Source: Brockia lithotrophica
GTDB lineage: Bacteria > Bacillota > Bacilli > Thermicanales > DSM-22653
Assembly (NCBI RefSeq): GCF_003633725.1
Contig: NZ_RBIJ01000001.1
Location: forward strand, 62,001 to 126,000
Direction of reading: 5' to 3'
DNA: 64,000 nt
A program made the translations under genes and the position numbers. Below the pieces are notes generated by a model that worked only from the letters and a program-made list of their open reading frames with translations, did no database searches and was not told the DNA's origin. Shown piece after piece: positions 8,880 to 17,020 of the stretch (within the stretch, counting starts at the first letter, position 1; every line of letters begins with the position of its first letter).

Positions 8880-11024
8880 ATGGCGGGATTCCTTCGCGCG
8901 GGGCGTAGACCCGCGCCTTGGTTTCGGCTCGTTTCTCTGTTCGTCGCTTTGACCCTTCTCTGGGGTGTGTTCGCTTCTCTCGCCCACGCGAGCGCGGGCG
9001 CTCCGGTGCCCGGGCGGGAAGGGATAGGCGTACTCCTCGTCGCCCACGGTACAAAGGAAGATTCCTGGACGGCGGCCGTCGAGGCCGTGCGCGACGAACT
9101 CCAAAAGCACCTCGACGTGCCCGTGGTCCTCGGGTATTTGGAAGCCGTAGAACCCACGATTCCCCAGGCGGTAAAGGCGCTGGCCGATCGGGGCGTTCGG
9201 GACATCGTCGCCGTCCCGTTCTTCGTGAGCAGCTACTCCAACCACATCGAAGAGATCCGCTACATCCTCGGACTTCATGAAACGCCGCCCGATCCTTCAG
9301 AAGATCTGCCGCGGGCCCAAGTTCCCGGCCGGGTCTTTTTCACCCCTGCCGTGGACGACCATCCGATGCTTGCGGCTGTCCTCACGGCCGTCGCGGCCCC
9401 CTTCCTCCAAGATCCGGAGAAAGACGTCGTGATCCTCGCCGCCCACGGATCGGATACCCCCGAGGGACAGGCGAAGTGGGAGGAAAACCTGAACTCCCTC
9501 GGCGAGCTCGTAAAGCGCTTTTCCGACGGAAGGGTTCGCGACGTGCGGACGGGCTACGTCTCGGGCGAGGCGAGGCCCGCGCTTGCCGACGTGGCCGCGG
9601 CGGTCGTCGCGGAAGGCAAGACGGCCGTCGTGCTTCCGGTGATGATGAGCGAGGGCTTTTTCACGGGCCGAAAGATCCCTTCCCTCCTGCAAACCCTCCC
9701 CGAAGGCTCCTGGCGCTATCCGCCAGAGGGGAAGCGTGCGCTCGTGACCGCTGACCGCCAGGCGGCGGCGACGATCGCCCTCTGGCGCGTCGCCGAGGTG
9801 CTCGGACCGAACCCCCTCGTCGACGGCCAACCGCTTACGCTGGACCGGGCGATGCGCATCGGTCGAGACGCTGGCCTCGGCTACCCATGCATCGTCGCCG
9901 GGACGGCCCTCGCCTGGCGCGTCTTGGCGAGTGGCGAGGAGGGTCTCGGTGGCCCCCTGGAACGCGACGGTCTCGCCGTTCGCTCCTTCCTGCCTCCTAA
10001 TGCAGGTTCGCGTCCGGTCATGGAGGCCGCAGCAAAGGACGTCCGCTACCTCGGCATACCCATGCCCCTCCTTCCGGAAGCGCCGACGTTCTTCTTCGTC
10101 CGGGAGGGCGACAAGCGCGTCGCGGTCGTGCGCGCCATGCCGGAACTCTTTGGAGGGGAGGAGTTCTTCGCCCTGCGCAACCGCGTGGTTTCTGGTCGTG
10201 CCTCTCCCGAAGAAGCCGCGCGCTTCCAGGAAATGCAGCGGGAAGTCCTCGTCAACCTCCTCGCCCCTAAGCCGAGCATGTTCACGGCGCGGCTCGTCGA
10301 TCCGATCGTCGTCCGGGGGACGGGCGGCGAGGAACGGTCGGTAGGATACGCCGATACCATGTTTGGGGAGCAGGGGATCTGCCTCGGCGGGACGTTCCTC
10401 TACCGCGCCGTGCAGGAAGCCGTAGCCACCCTTCGGCAGACGCGCCCCGAGTTCGCCTTGGTACAGGGGAACTTCACCCTCGAGACGAAGCTGAAGAACG
10501 ACAGGATAGAGAAGTTCCTCGCGGCCGTCGCCGGGGACGGGAACTTCACGATGCTCGAGGATCCTCCCGTACGTCCGGAAAGCTTTGTCCTCACCTTGAC
10601 GGCGAAGGACGGGACCATGGTTCGGGTGCGGCCGCAGGACGGCGTCCTCGAGCCGGAATTTTTCGCCCTGCGGGCCAAGGTCAAGGCGGGCGAGGCGACG
10701 CCCGCAGAAAAGGCGCGCGCGCAGGCACTCAAGAACGCCATGATCGTCCGCTTGCTTCTCGACCCCAAGGCCTTTGCCGTGGAGGTGCAGTCGCCGACCG
10801 CGGGCGAGCAGACTTCGGGGGCGGAGGCGTCGTCGGGCGGGCAAACCCTTAGGCCTGTGGAGCCGGCGGCGCAGCCTGCCGCGGTACTTCCGCGCACGGG
10901 AGAGTGGCTCACCGCAGGTCTTCTCGCGCTTGCAGGTCTCGCCGCCGCGGGTGCGGGAGCCGCAGTGCTGGTGCGCCGGCAGGACCGCTCGGCTGAGGAC
11001 GACTCTCGGGGCTTTGCCGCGTAA
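8880..11024 (+). CDS. Secreted, wall-anchored CbiX-type chelatase fused to two FmdE-like domains
   Basis: About 714 residues. A signal peptide is followed by two CbiX half-domains (residues ~48-130 and ~180-310). The chelatase-type histidines are kept: VAHGT (H56) and SNHIEEI (H122) in the first half, AAHGSD (H189) in the second. Next come two diverged FmdE-like domains, each with one cysteine (GYPC, C337; GICLGG, C501) and each ending in a matching helix pair (FFALRNRVVSG and FFALRAKVKAG). The C-terminus is a sortase signal, LPRTG at 670-674. CbiX enzymes normally insert metal into sirohydrochlorin in the cytoplasm, so an extracellular anchored copy is unusual. The ATG was chosen from AAAGGAGTGG upstream. 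Substrate and reaction are unknown. Confidence 0.75.
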   Translation: MAGFLRAGRRPAPWFRLVSLFVALTLLWGVFASLAHASAGAPVPGREGIGVLLVAHGTKEDSWTAAVEAVRDELQKHLDVPVVLGYLEAVEPTIPQAVKALADRGVRDIVAVPFFVSSYSNHIEEIRYILGLHETPPDPSEDLPRAQVPGRVFFTPAVDDHPMLAAVLTAVAAPFLQDPEKDVVILAAHGSDTPEGQAKWEENLNSLGELVKRFSDGRVRDVRTGYVSGEARPALADVAAAVVAEGKTAVVLPVMMSEGFFTGRKIPSLLQTLPEGSWRYPPEGKRALVTADRQAAATIALWRVAEVLGPNPLVDGQPLTLDRAMRIGRDAGLGYPCIVAGTALAWRVLASGEEGLGGPLERDGLAVRSFLPPNAGSRPVMEAAAKDVRYLGIPMPLLPEAPTFFFVREGDKRVAVVRAMPELFGGEEFFALRNRVVSGRASPEEAARFQEMQREVLVNLLAPKPSMFTARLVDPIVVRGTGGEERSVGYADTMFGEQGICLGGTFLYRAVQEAVATLRQTRPEFALVQGNFTLETKLKNDRIEKFLAAVAGDGNFTMLEDPPVRPESFVLTLTAKDGTMVRVRPQDGVLEPEFFALRAKVKAGEATPAEKARAQALKNAMIVRLLLDPKAFAVEVQSPTAGEQTSGAEASSGGQTLRPVEPAAQPAAVLPRTGEWLTAGLLALAGLAAAGAGAAVLVRRQDRSAEDDSRGFAA

Positions 11025-11147
11025 GTTCTTGGCTTCTTGGGCGCTTTTCCTCTCAGTTGGATCAACCCCGCTCACCCACACTGCTCACCGAGGTAAGGGA
11101 TAACGAGCTTAGTGGCTCCATCGGGTCCAAACCGTAAGCCACTCGAG
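11008..11147 (+). repeat. Repeat element copy A (3' end of surface gene plus structured tail)
   Basis: About 140 bases with clear similarity to 13931-14063. Shared blocks are GCGTAAGTTCTTG (including the stop codon), a TCACC...GCTCACCGAG hairpin block, and TCCATCGGG-C-AAACC flanked by different but self-complementary arms (AGTGGCT / AGCCACT in this copy). Both copies are followed within about 20 bases by an intrinsic terminator. It matches no riboswitch consensus I know. Confidence 0.65.
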
Positions 11148-11165
11148 AAACTCCTCGAATTTTCC

Positions 11166-11198
11166 AGGCGCCTTCGTTTTTCACAGGCGCCTTTTTTA
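11166..11198 (+). terminator. Intrinsic terminator after the CbiX-FmdE gene
   Basis: AGGCGCC pairs with GGCGCCT across a 13-base loop, followed by a T-rich tract (TTTTTTATTTG). Confidence 0.75.
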
Positions 11199-11645
11199 TT
11201 TGTGTAATATACGTGTATTTTGTGATTGATATATTAACAAGTATTCTTATAGTTTGATGCACAATATAAAGTAATTCACGCTGATTAATATACGTATAAA
11301 AACAATGATGCGGACTATTAAAAAATTATACCATATTTAATATCTATATTTGATAATAAATCCATTGTTCGAATGCAATACATATGCTAAAAATATGAAG
11401 TTATTAAAGTTCGAATGCAATACATATGCTAAAAATATGAAGTTATTAAAGCATTCTGTAAGTATCAATGGGGGACTGCTTTTGCGGAAACAGAGATGAT
11501 GATTCAAAAGGTGCTGCGGAATCCAAAGCGGGTGCCGGACGGTGGGTTGGCGGGTGGGGAGAAAGCATGCGCCGGATTGGTGGAGAAGCAGTTAGGTGCG
11601 GGGGATTCGTCGCCCTGCTGAGCTCTTCTAACCGACTAAAGGGTG
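11199..11645. other. AT-rich start of the island, no gene seen
   Basis: Base composition changes abruptly to very AT-rich at about 11200, after the terminator. No credible coding frame is present to about 11460. It contains the 42-bp tandem repeat listed separately. From 11460 composition becomes mixed and short frames appear, but none is convincing before 11646. Confidence 0.6.
11367..11450 (+). repeat. Perfect 42-bp tandem duplication
   Basis: Two identical, directly adjacent 42-base copies (11367-11408 and 11409-11450), each beginning GTTCGAATGCAATACATATG and ending TTATTAAA. Perfect identity means a recent duplication. Confidence 0.95.
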
Positions 11646-11786
11646 ATGACAGAAGCGCATATCGTACAACGTGCGTTTTCGGAAGCGTACGAAGGCGTGG
11701 GGTCTGGCCTTGGAGGTGAAGTCTATCTGGCCGTGCAAGGGAGGCTATCAAACTTGCAAGAATGCTTGTTGGCCGTTGGGTTATGA
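11646..11786 (+). pseudogene. Short coding-like fragment, possible secretion-module relic
   Basis: A 46-codon frame from ATG to TGA. The translation looks protein-like (AFSEAYEGVGSGLGGEVYLA) and vaguely resembles the helical part of type II secretion F / TadB-C proteins. No ribosome site is obvious. With a Flp-like pilin gene downstream it may be debris of a pilus operon, but the evidence is weak. Confidence 0.2.
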
Positions 11787-11965
11787 GGTATGGTGCGGTC
11801 ACTGGGTTTACAACCCTCAGGTTTGAGGCATGGGACATGAGCATGGACATCTGGACGATGTGGAACGCGCCCGGCAACGACGAAAGCGATCAGGACCGGG
11901 CGAAGCGGCGTTTGATTTCTTTCGTCACATGGGCATGGCGCTAATAGGGATTGGCGTTATGTTAG

Positions 11966-12358
11966 TCTCTTATAGTACTTGGCGTTTCCACAGTCGGGGA
12001 ACCCGTAGCACTTAGCATTGCAATCGGCGGACCGTTGGTGTGGTCTAGGGCAAGCACCGTGAAGTGGTTAGATCGGATCTACTACCGCAGGAGTCTGGCT
12101 CTACTAGTGGGGCGTGGGATCAGAATCGGCATTGTCCAGGTCAAAGGCCTTTTGAACCGAGCAGTACGGGCAGTAGAAGACCTTGAACTTGGCCTTCTTC
12201 CGGAGTGGTGCAAGGGCCTCCGACCTTCGAGGCACCGCAAACAGCCGAACGGGTTAGGGATTTTTGGGGAGGAGGCGATTGATCGTTGGAGAAACAAGCT
12301 ACAGGTAGCCTTTGCCGTACTGATCCCGGCGTGCGGTCTGGCCCTCGTTTACCGATAG
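11966..12358 (+). pseudogene. Possible remnant of a membrane protein gene
   Basis: An open frame running from just after a stop at 11963 to TAG at 12358, with a possible TTG start at 12035. The translation has a hydrophobic stretch at the beginning (ALSIAIGGPLV), a central basic region and a final hydrophobic helix (LQVAFAVLIPACGLALV). A neighbouring frame (11830-12015) holds another hydrophobic run (MALIGIGVMLVSYS), which suggests one frameshifted gene. I do not recognise the family. An intact small membrane protein starting at 12035 is the alternative. Confidence 0.3.
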
Positions 12359-12463
12359 TCAGAAAAACGAGTCGGAGCGGTAGGGATGGGGCCGCGGGCC
12401 AGATTTGTCGACAGATTTCTTGGCGCGTTTGCCTCAAGAGATGAGGGAACCGTTTTTCCGATC

Positions 12464-12492
12464 TTGACAACCGAATATCTTTTGTCCATAAT
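12464..12492 (+). promoter_or_regulatory. Sigma-A promoter for the Flp-like pilin gene
   Basis: TTGACA at 12464-12469, 17-base spacer, CATAAT at 12487-12492, about 110 bases before the pilin start. Confidence 0.75.
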
Positions 12493-12603
12493 TTTGGGCG
12501 GAGGCGGGAAGCGAGGATCGGGGTTTTCGATTCTTGCGAGAGGCTAGCTATCGTCTGCCGACGAAGTCGCAGGTTTACTTACCCAGGGAAGGGGGTGGAG
12601 CGG

Positions 12604-12918
12604 ATGCAGAGGGGAGTTTGGACCTATCTGAACGAAGCGACAATCCGCCTTTACGTGGACGCCCATCTTTTTCCGAAGTGGGTCAAAGCGCGCGTTGGGT
12701 CGATGCTCCGCAACGATCGTGGTGGCGTATCGCTCGAGTGGGTAGCGCTCGGCTTTCTCGTGCTGGCGGTTTTGTTCGCAATCGCTTCGGCATTTAGTAA
12801 TAATGGAGAAATTAAAAATGGTTTAGCGACTTCTGTAAAGGATGCCCTATCCGCATTGTTTGGTTCTGTTGCGAACAAAGCCAAGAGCTTAGATGGCACA
12901 GGTGCAGGGGGACAATAA
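12604..12918 (+). CDS. Flp/Tad-like prepilin
   Basis: A 104-residue protein. After a charged N-terminal region of about 40 residues comes RGGVSLEWVALGFLVLAV. Cleavage after the first glycine of the G-G pair would leave a mature protein with glutamate at +5 followed by an aromatic residue, then a hydrophobic helix. That is the layout of Flp-type pilins processed by TadV/PilD-like peptidases. The ATG follows AGGGAAGGGGG (a GTG at 12595 is also in frame) and a good promoter lies upstream. No Tad assembly genes are intact nearby, so it is either an orphan or served from elsewhere. It is the only convincing intact gene of the AT-rich island. Confidence 0.6.
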   Translation: MQRGVWTYLNEATIRLYVDAHLFPKWVKARVGSMLRNDRGGVSLEWVALGFLVLAVLFAIASAFSNNGEIKNGLATSVKDALSALFGSVANKAKSLDGTGAGGQ

Positions 12919-13494
12919 CACTAGTACTCTAGTACTCTATGTCATGCGGATCGCCTCCCAAGGAGGGTTTTAGAATTTGTCCAGAATCTGTCCGCATTGT
13001 ATGGGAGGCTATCCTATCCATTTTTTTAAACAATAACATTATTTTGCTTATAGTGGAGCGTTTCGGTGGACATACGAACTTTATCATGTAGTACTTTTAC
13101 AGCACTTCCTACGTTTATTTTATGTAATACTTCTTCAGTATATCTTTTTAATTTTTGCTCTTTGTCGCACAGACGCGTTAAACGCGTTATAGGTAAATAT
13201 AAATAATCTATTGCTATTTGATTTTTACGATTATTTTTTTAAAAACAAACAAAAAGTAGAATTTAATTAATAGGTGAACAAGTAATATTAAAAAATAGTT
13301 TGTATTTTTGGTGAAAGTTATAAGTTTTTTTAATTTTTATTTACTCAATCATTTGGTGAATTTAATTTTTCGCAATAAAAGCATAAGTGTATATATTCTA
13401 CGGCAAATGGTTAGTTCTTGGATCCATCAATAAGAAATTCAAAAAGACGTAGACATCATCTTCCCGTTTCGGAATGTCGCGCGCCAAATCAAGT
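12919..13494. other. Very AT-rich gap with one decayed minus-strand frame
   Basis: The most AT-rich stretch of the window. Apart from the minus-strand fragment at 13026-13240 all frames are broken by stops. An ACGCGTTAAACGCGT-type dyad at about 13171-13185 is the only notable GC-containing motif. Confidence 0.55.
13026..13240 (-). pseudogene. AT-rich gene fragment of foreign composition
   Basis: A minus-strand frame of about 70 codons without a start, ending at TAA (13028-13026). The peptide looks genuinely protein-like, with segments such as AIDYLYLPITRLTRL and YTEEVLHKINVGSAVKVL, rich in K, I and N, quite unlike the window's R/A/G-rich proteins. It is probably the 3' end of a laterally acquired gene. 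Family not recognised. Confidence 0.35.
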
Positions 13495-13695
13495 CAGACA
13501 GTACCGGTTGGTCGCTACTTTTGGGGTTCATCAAGAACGGGTGGGTACTGTCTGTACGACTCACTCAAGGAATAGAGGCGGCGATCGACATCCTTGTCCT
13601 TGGCGGTAGCGACCCATAATATAGGGGCGGAACAGGCAAGAGCCGCAGAGAAACAGTCACTCCAAGACAAGAGATGAAGAGATTGCGGCTCCGCC
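13495..13695. repeat. Nested inverted repeats in the island
   Basis: Three dyads. CAGACAGTACC (13495-13505) pairs with GGTACTGTCTG (13544-13554). GGTCGCTAC (13510-13518) pairs with GTAGCGACC (13606-13614). GAGCCGCA (13640-13647) pairs with TGCGGCTC (13684-13691), extended by GGCGG / CCGCC. The first two interlock rather than nest, so they may be alternative folds or relics of mobile-element ends. Confidence 0.6.
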
Positions 13696-13716
13696 TCTCA
13701 ATTTTTTACGGGTGTA

Positions 13717-13947
13717 TTGAGGAGTTGGCTCAGGAGCTATGTCGTCTGGATCTTTCGATTAAGCACGAAACGACCAACGGTTTCCACTGGGAGTATGGGA
13801 TGGTATAAATGTTGCTCTCTTTCCCCTTTGCCCTGGAACTTTTGTCGGGCGTATATGCTTTCACCGTCTATACCTCCATTGGGGTCAAACCTACGCTATT
13901 TCCAGGGGCCATTTGCTCCACAAAACTCCCGGAGATTTGCTGCGTAA
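13717..13947 (+). pseudogene. Probable remnant of a surface-protein gene 3' end
   Basis: A 76-codon frame that does not look like a functional protein, but its last codons and stop (N-S-R-R-F-A-A, TAA) match the end of the CbiX-FmdE protein (D-S-R-G-F-A-A, TAA), and the similarity continues into repeat copy B. Only the terminal part is convincing; the upstream portion may be unrelated. Confidence 0.35.
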
Positions 13948-14063
13948 GTTCTTGAACGCTGCTTTGGTCCTGTTGAATCAATGCCTCTCACCTACATCGC
14001 TCACCGAGCGAAAGGTTGGCGTGGTCGGTGGATCCATCGGGACTAAACCTTAAACCGTTCGAG
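13931..14063 (+). repeat. Repeat element copy B
   Basis: Diverged copy of the element at 11008-11147. GCGTAAGTTCTTG, the CGCTC-ACC-GAGCG hairpin and the TCCATCGGGACTAAACC block are kept; the outer arms differ (CGGT / ACCG here), which suggests conserved RNA pairing. It sits directly before a terminator and 170 bases before the YVTN/phosphoesterase gene. Copies A and B bracket the AT-rich island. Confidence 0.65.
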
Positions 14064-14067
14064 TCCC

Positions 14068-14102
14068 CGCGAGGCGGAAGTCCCCGCCTCGCGTTTTTGT
14101 GT
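14068..14102 (+). terminator. Strong intrinsic terminator after repeat copy B
   Basis: CGCGAGGCGG pairs perfectly with CCGCCTCGCG (10 bp), followed by TTTTTGTGTTTT. A second small dyad, TTGTGT-TTT-ACACAA, overlaps the T-tract at 14097-14111. Confidence 0.9.
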
Positions 14103-14232
14103 TTTACACAACCTTTACGGAAACTCTACGGAGCTTTAACCCCTTTCCTCCTAGTTTGGCCGTAGAGTTATAGGCGGATCCCGTAGGTCGAGGATGCGGC
14201 CTTTTCGGGATGCGGAGGAAAGGAGGAGGAAA

Positions 14233-16989
14233 ATGAAATTCTCCCGTCGCCACCGCGGCATTGCTTGGCTCGCCGCCTTCGTGCTCTTTACGTCGGTTTT
14301 GCCCTTTTTCGGCGTGAGCTTTGCCCAAAATGCTCAGAACACCGCCGGTCCGCCAACCGACGATTCTGGAGCGATCCTTCTTCCCACTGGACAAGTCCTC
14401 TACCCCGCAGGAGAGCTCATCACCTGGGGGGATAAGTCCCTGGAAAACCACGCCCTCGACCTCGCCCTTTCGCCCGACGGCCGCTTCGTCGCCGTCCTCG
14501 GGCGCTTCGACATGGCCCTCATCGACGCCCACACGAAGGAAATCCTCGCGACACGCAAGTTCGACACCGCCAACGAAGGGGTGGGTGTCTACGCGGGTGT
14601 CGTCTGGGACCCGACCGGAAGCGCCGTGTACGTCCCCGTCTCCGGAGCGGACTCCAAGCTCAAGTCGCCCAAAGACGGGAAGGTCTTGAAGATCACGGTG
14701 TACGCCGACGGAACCTTCGGCGAGGCGACCGTGCTTGCGACCTTCCCGCCGGAAGACGGCCGCCCCGCCCTGCCCAACGGTCTTACGCTCTCCTCCGACG
14801 GGTCTACGCTCTTCGTCGCCCTGAACGGAACGAGCGCTGTCGCCGCCGTGCACCTCGCCGACGGGTCGGTCACGCGCATCGACATCCCGACTTCCTACTA
14901 CCCGTACGGCGTGGCCGCCGTGGGGGACAAGCTCTACGTCACGATGTGGGGTGGTCGCAAGCCGCAGGCAAAAGACCCCACGGGTCTTGGCGGCTGGAAC
15001 GACTACAACCTCAAGCTCCAGCAGAAGGTCCTCGTGGACCCCACCACGGACACCGCCGCGTCGGGGACCGTTGAGGTGCTTCGCCGAAACGCAGACGGCA
15101 CCTATGCCCCCGTCAAGACGCTCGACGTCGGCCTCCTTCCTGGAGCCGTCCTCGCCTCCCCCGACGGGAAGTACGTCTACGTGGCCAACGCCGGAAGCGA
15201 CACGGTGAGCGTGATCCGCACGGACACGGACGAGGTCGTGGAGACGATTTGGGCGAGCGTCGACGGTTTGCCCTACGGGGCTTCCCCCAACGCCCTCGCT
15301 CTGTCCCCGGACGGTTCTCGCCTCTACGTCGCGGACGGAATGCTCAACGCCGTCGCCGTGATCGAACTCGGAAAGAGGTCGGGCGGCACCGGCACCGAGG
15401 AAGACAGCCGCGTACTCGGCTTTCTCCCGACGGCCCAATACCCGAGCGGCCTTGCCGTGACGTCGGACGGAGAGACCTTGTGGGTGGCCGACCTCGAAGG
15501 CGTGGGTCCCTACGCCACGACCGACGACCCCACGGACAAGGCCTTCCAAAGCCCGTACCCCTCGCCGGCGACGGGGGAGAAGTTCCCGACGGCCGGATCG
15601 TACAACGCCCACCGGCAGCTCGCCATGGTTTCGGCGATCCCCCTGCCGAAGACAGAAGAAGAACTCGCCCGCTACACGGACACCGTGTGGCTCTCCATCC
15701 AGTACAACCGAGCGGTCGCTTCTAAGGAATCCCTCGAAGCCCCCGCCCGTCCGGACGCAAAGCCGCGCCCCATTCCTGAGCGGCTCGGCGAACCATCGAC
15801 GATCAAGCACGTCGTCTACATCATCAAGGAAAACCGCACGTACGACCAGGTATTCGGAGACATGCCGGAGGGCAATGGCGACAAGAACCTCGTCGTCTTC
15901 GACGAACCCGTGACGCCCAACCACCACGCCCTCGCCCGCGAGTTCGCTCTTCTGGACAATTTCTACCTCCCGGCCAAGAGTTCCGCAGAAGGACACCCGT
16001 GGGCGACGACGGCTTACCTTTCGGACTACGTGGAGAAAAACGTCCGCGCCTGGTTCCGCGGCTACCCGCACACGCTCCTCGACGCCCTCGTGCCGCCCAA
16101 GACGGGCTACATCTGGGACAACGTCCTCAAGCACGGGAAGACTTTCCGCGTGTACGGCGAAGGCACGCTTCCGCGGATGGACGACAACTCTCTCGGCTGG
16201 AAGGCGCTTTTCGACCTCTACCTCGCCGGCAAGCGCCCGCAAGGGCTGCACGTCGTCGGCACGATCCCCAACATCCTGAAGCACACCCACCCCGAGTTTC
16301 CGGGTGAGGACTACCGGTTTTCCGACGTCCTCCGCGCGGAGATGTTCATCGAAGACCTCCGGAAATTCGAAGCCGATGGCGAGATGCCGAACTTCATCCT
16401 CATCGCCCTGCCCAACGACCACACGGGCGGGACGAAGCCCGGCTTCCCCACGCCCCAGTCCATGGTCGCCGACAACGACATCGCCCTCGGGCGAATCGTG
16501 GAAGCCCTCTCCCGTAGCCGCTTCTGGCCGGAGACGGCGGTCTTCGTCGTGGAGGACGACGCCCAGGACGGTTGGGACCACGTTTCTCCCTTCCGATCCC
16601 CCGCCTTCGTCTTGAGCCCCTATTCGCGTCTCGGCAAGACGGTAAGTACGTTCTACACCCAGATCGATGCGATTCGGACGATGGAGCAGATCCTCGGAAT
16701 CCCGCCGATGAACCTCATGGACCTCGCGGCGAAGCCGATGGACAAGCTCTTTACGGACAGCCTCGACCTCCGTCCGTACCTGCATCGGCCGAACCGGATC
16801 CCGCTCGACCGCATGAACCCTACCCCCGACGAAGCGCCGAACCCTCGCGCGAAGGAGTACGCCCTCCTCGGGGAGCGGATGAACGCCGTGATCGACAACC
16901 CCGAGTACGACGACCTTCTCAACCGCATGATTTGGTTCTCCGTAAAGGGCGACGCACCGTATCCGGAGCGTTCCGGATACCGCTACTAA
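14233..16989 (+). CDS. Secreted YVTN beta-propeller / phosphoesterase protein
   Basis: About 918 residues. A signal peptide (ending GVSFAQNA) is followed by a YVTN/YncE-type seven-bladed propeller (residues ~70-480; SPDGKYVYVANAGSDTVSVI, SPDGSRLYVADGMLNAVAVI). Next is a phosphoesterase domain of the alkaline-phosphatase superfamily, opening with IKENRTYDQVFGDMP, with LDNFYLPAKSSAEGH, IALPNDHTGG and VVEDDAQDGWDHV as metal and catalytic segments. It likely hydrolyses phosphoesters outside the cell. It has no LPxTG signal, so it is secreted or loosely bound. The ATG follows AAAGGAGGAGGAAA. The next gene starts 31 bases on, so the two are probably co-transcribed. Confidence 0.85.
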   Translation: MKFSRRHRGIAWLAAFVLFTSVLPFFGVSFAQNAQNTAGPPTDDSGAILLPTGQVLYPAGELITWGDKSLENHALDLALSPDGRFVAVLGRFDMALIDAHTKEILATRKFDTANEGVGVYAGVVWDPTGSAVYVPVSGADSKLKSPKDGKVLKITVYADGTFGEATVLATFPPEDGRPALPNGLTLSSDGSTLFVALNGTSAVAAVHLADGSVTRIDIPTSYYPYGVAAVGDKLYVTMWGGRKPQAKDPTGLGGWNDYNLKLQQKVLVDPTTDTAASGTVEVLRRNADGTYAPVKTLDVGLLPGAVLASPDGKYVYVANAGSDTVSVIRTDTDEVVETIWASVDGLPYGASPNALALSPDGSRLYVADGMLNAVAVIELGKRSGGTGTEEDSRVLGFLPTAQYPSGLAVTSDGETLWVADLEGVGPYATTDDPTDKAFQSPYPSPATGEKFPTAGSYNAHRQLAMVSAIPLPKTEEELARYTDTVWLSIQYNRAVASKESLEAPARPDAKPRPIPERLGEPSTIKHVVYIIKENRTYDQVFGDMPEGNGDKNLVVFDEPVTPNHHALAREFALLDNFYLPAKSSAEGHPWATTAYLSDYVEKNVRAWFRGYPHTLLDALVPPKTGYIWDNVLKHGKTFRVYGEGTLPRMDDNSLGWKALFDLYLAGKRPQGLHVVGTIPNILKHTHPEFPGEDYRFSDVLRAEMFIEDLRKFEADGEMPNFILIALPNDHTGGTKPGFPTPQSMVADNDIALGRIVEALSRSRFWPETAVFVVEDDAQDGWDHVSPFRSPAFVLSPYSRLGKTVSTFYTQIDAIRTMEQILGIPPMNLMDLAAKPMDKLFTDSLDLRPYLHRPNRIPLDRMNPTPDEAPNPRAKEYALLGERMNAVIDNPEYDDLLNRMIWFSVKGDAPYPERSGYRY

Positions 16990-17020
16990 CGTGTTCGAGG
17001 ATCGAAGGGAGGAACGGTCG

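Noticed and set aside
11199-13930. AT-rich island as a prophage, IS element or CRISPR array
   Set aside because: No integrase, transposase, phage structural gene or regularly spaced repeat is visible. The only repeats are a two-copy 42-mer and isolated dyads.
11008-14063. Repeat copies A/B as a known riboswitch (c-di-GMP, cobalamin, SAM, T-box, glycine, guanidine)
   Set aside because: I compared the conserved blocks from memory with these consensus sequences and none fits. It is left as an unknown element.
14104-16785. 893-codon minus-strand frame opposite the YVTN/phosphoesterase gene
   Set aside because: The + strand has signal peptide, ribosome site and domain motifs; the minus frame has none and runs through the terminator at 14068-14102 region boundary.
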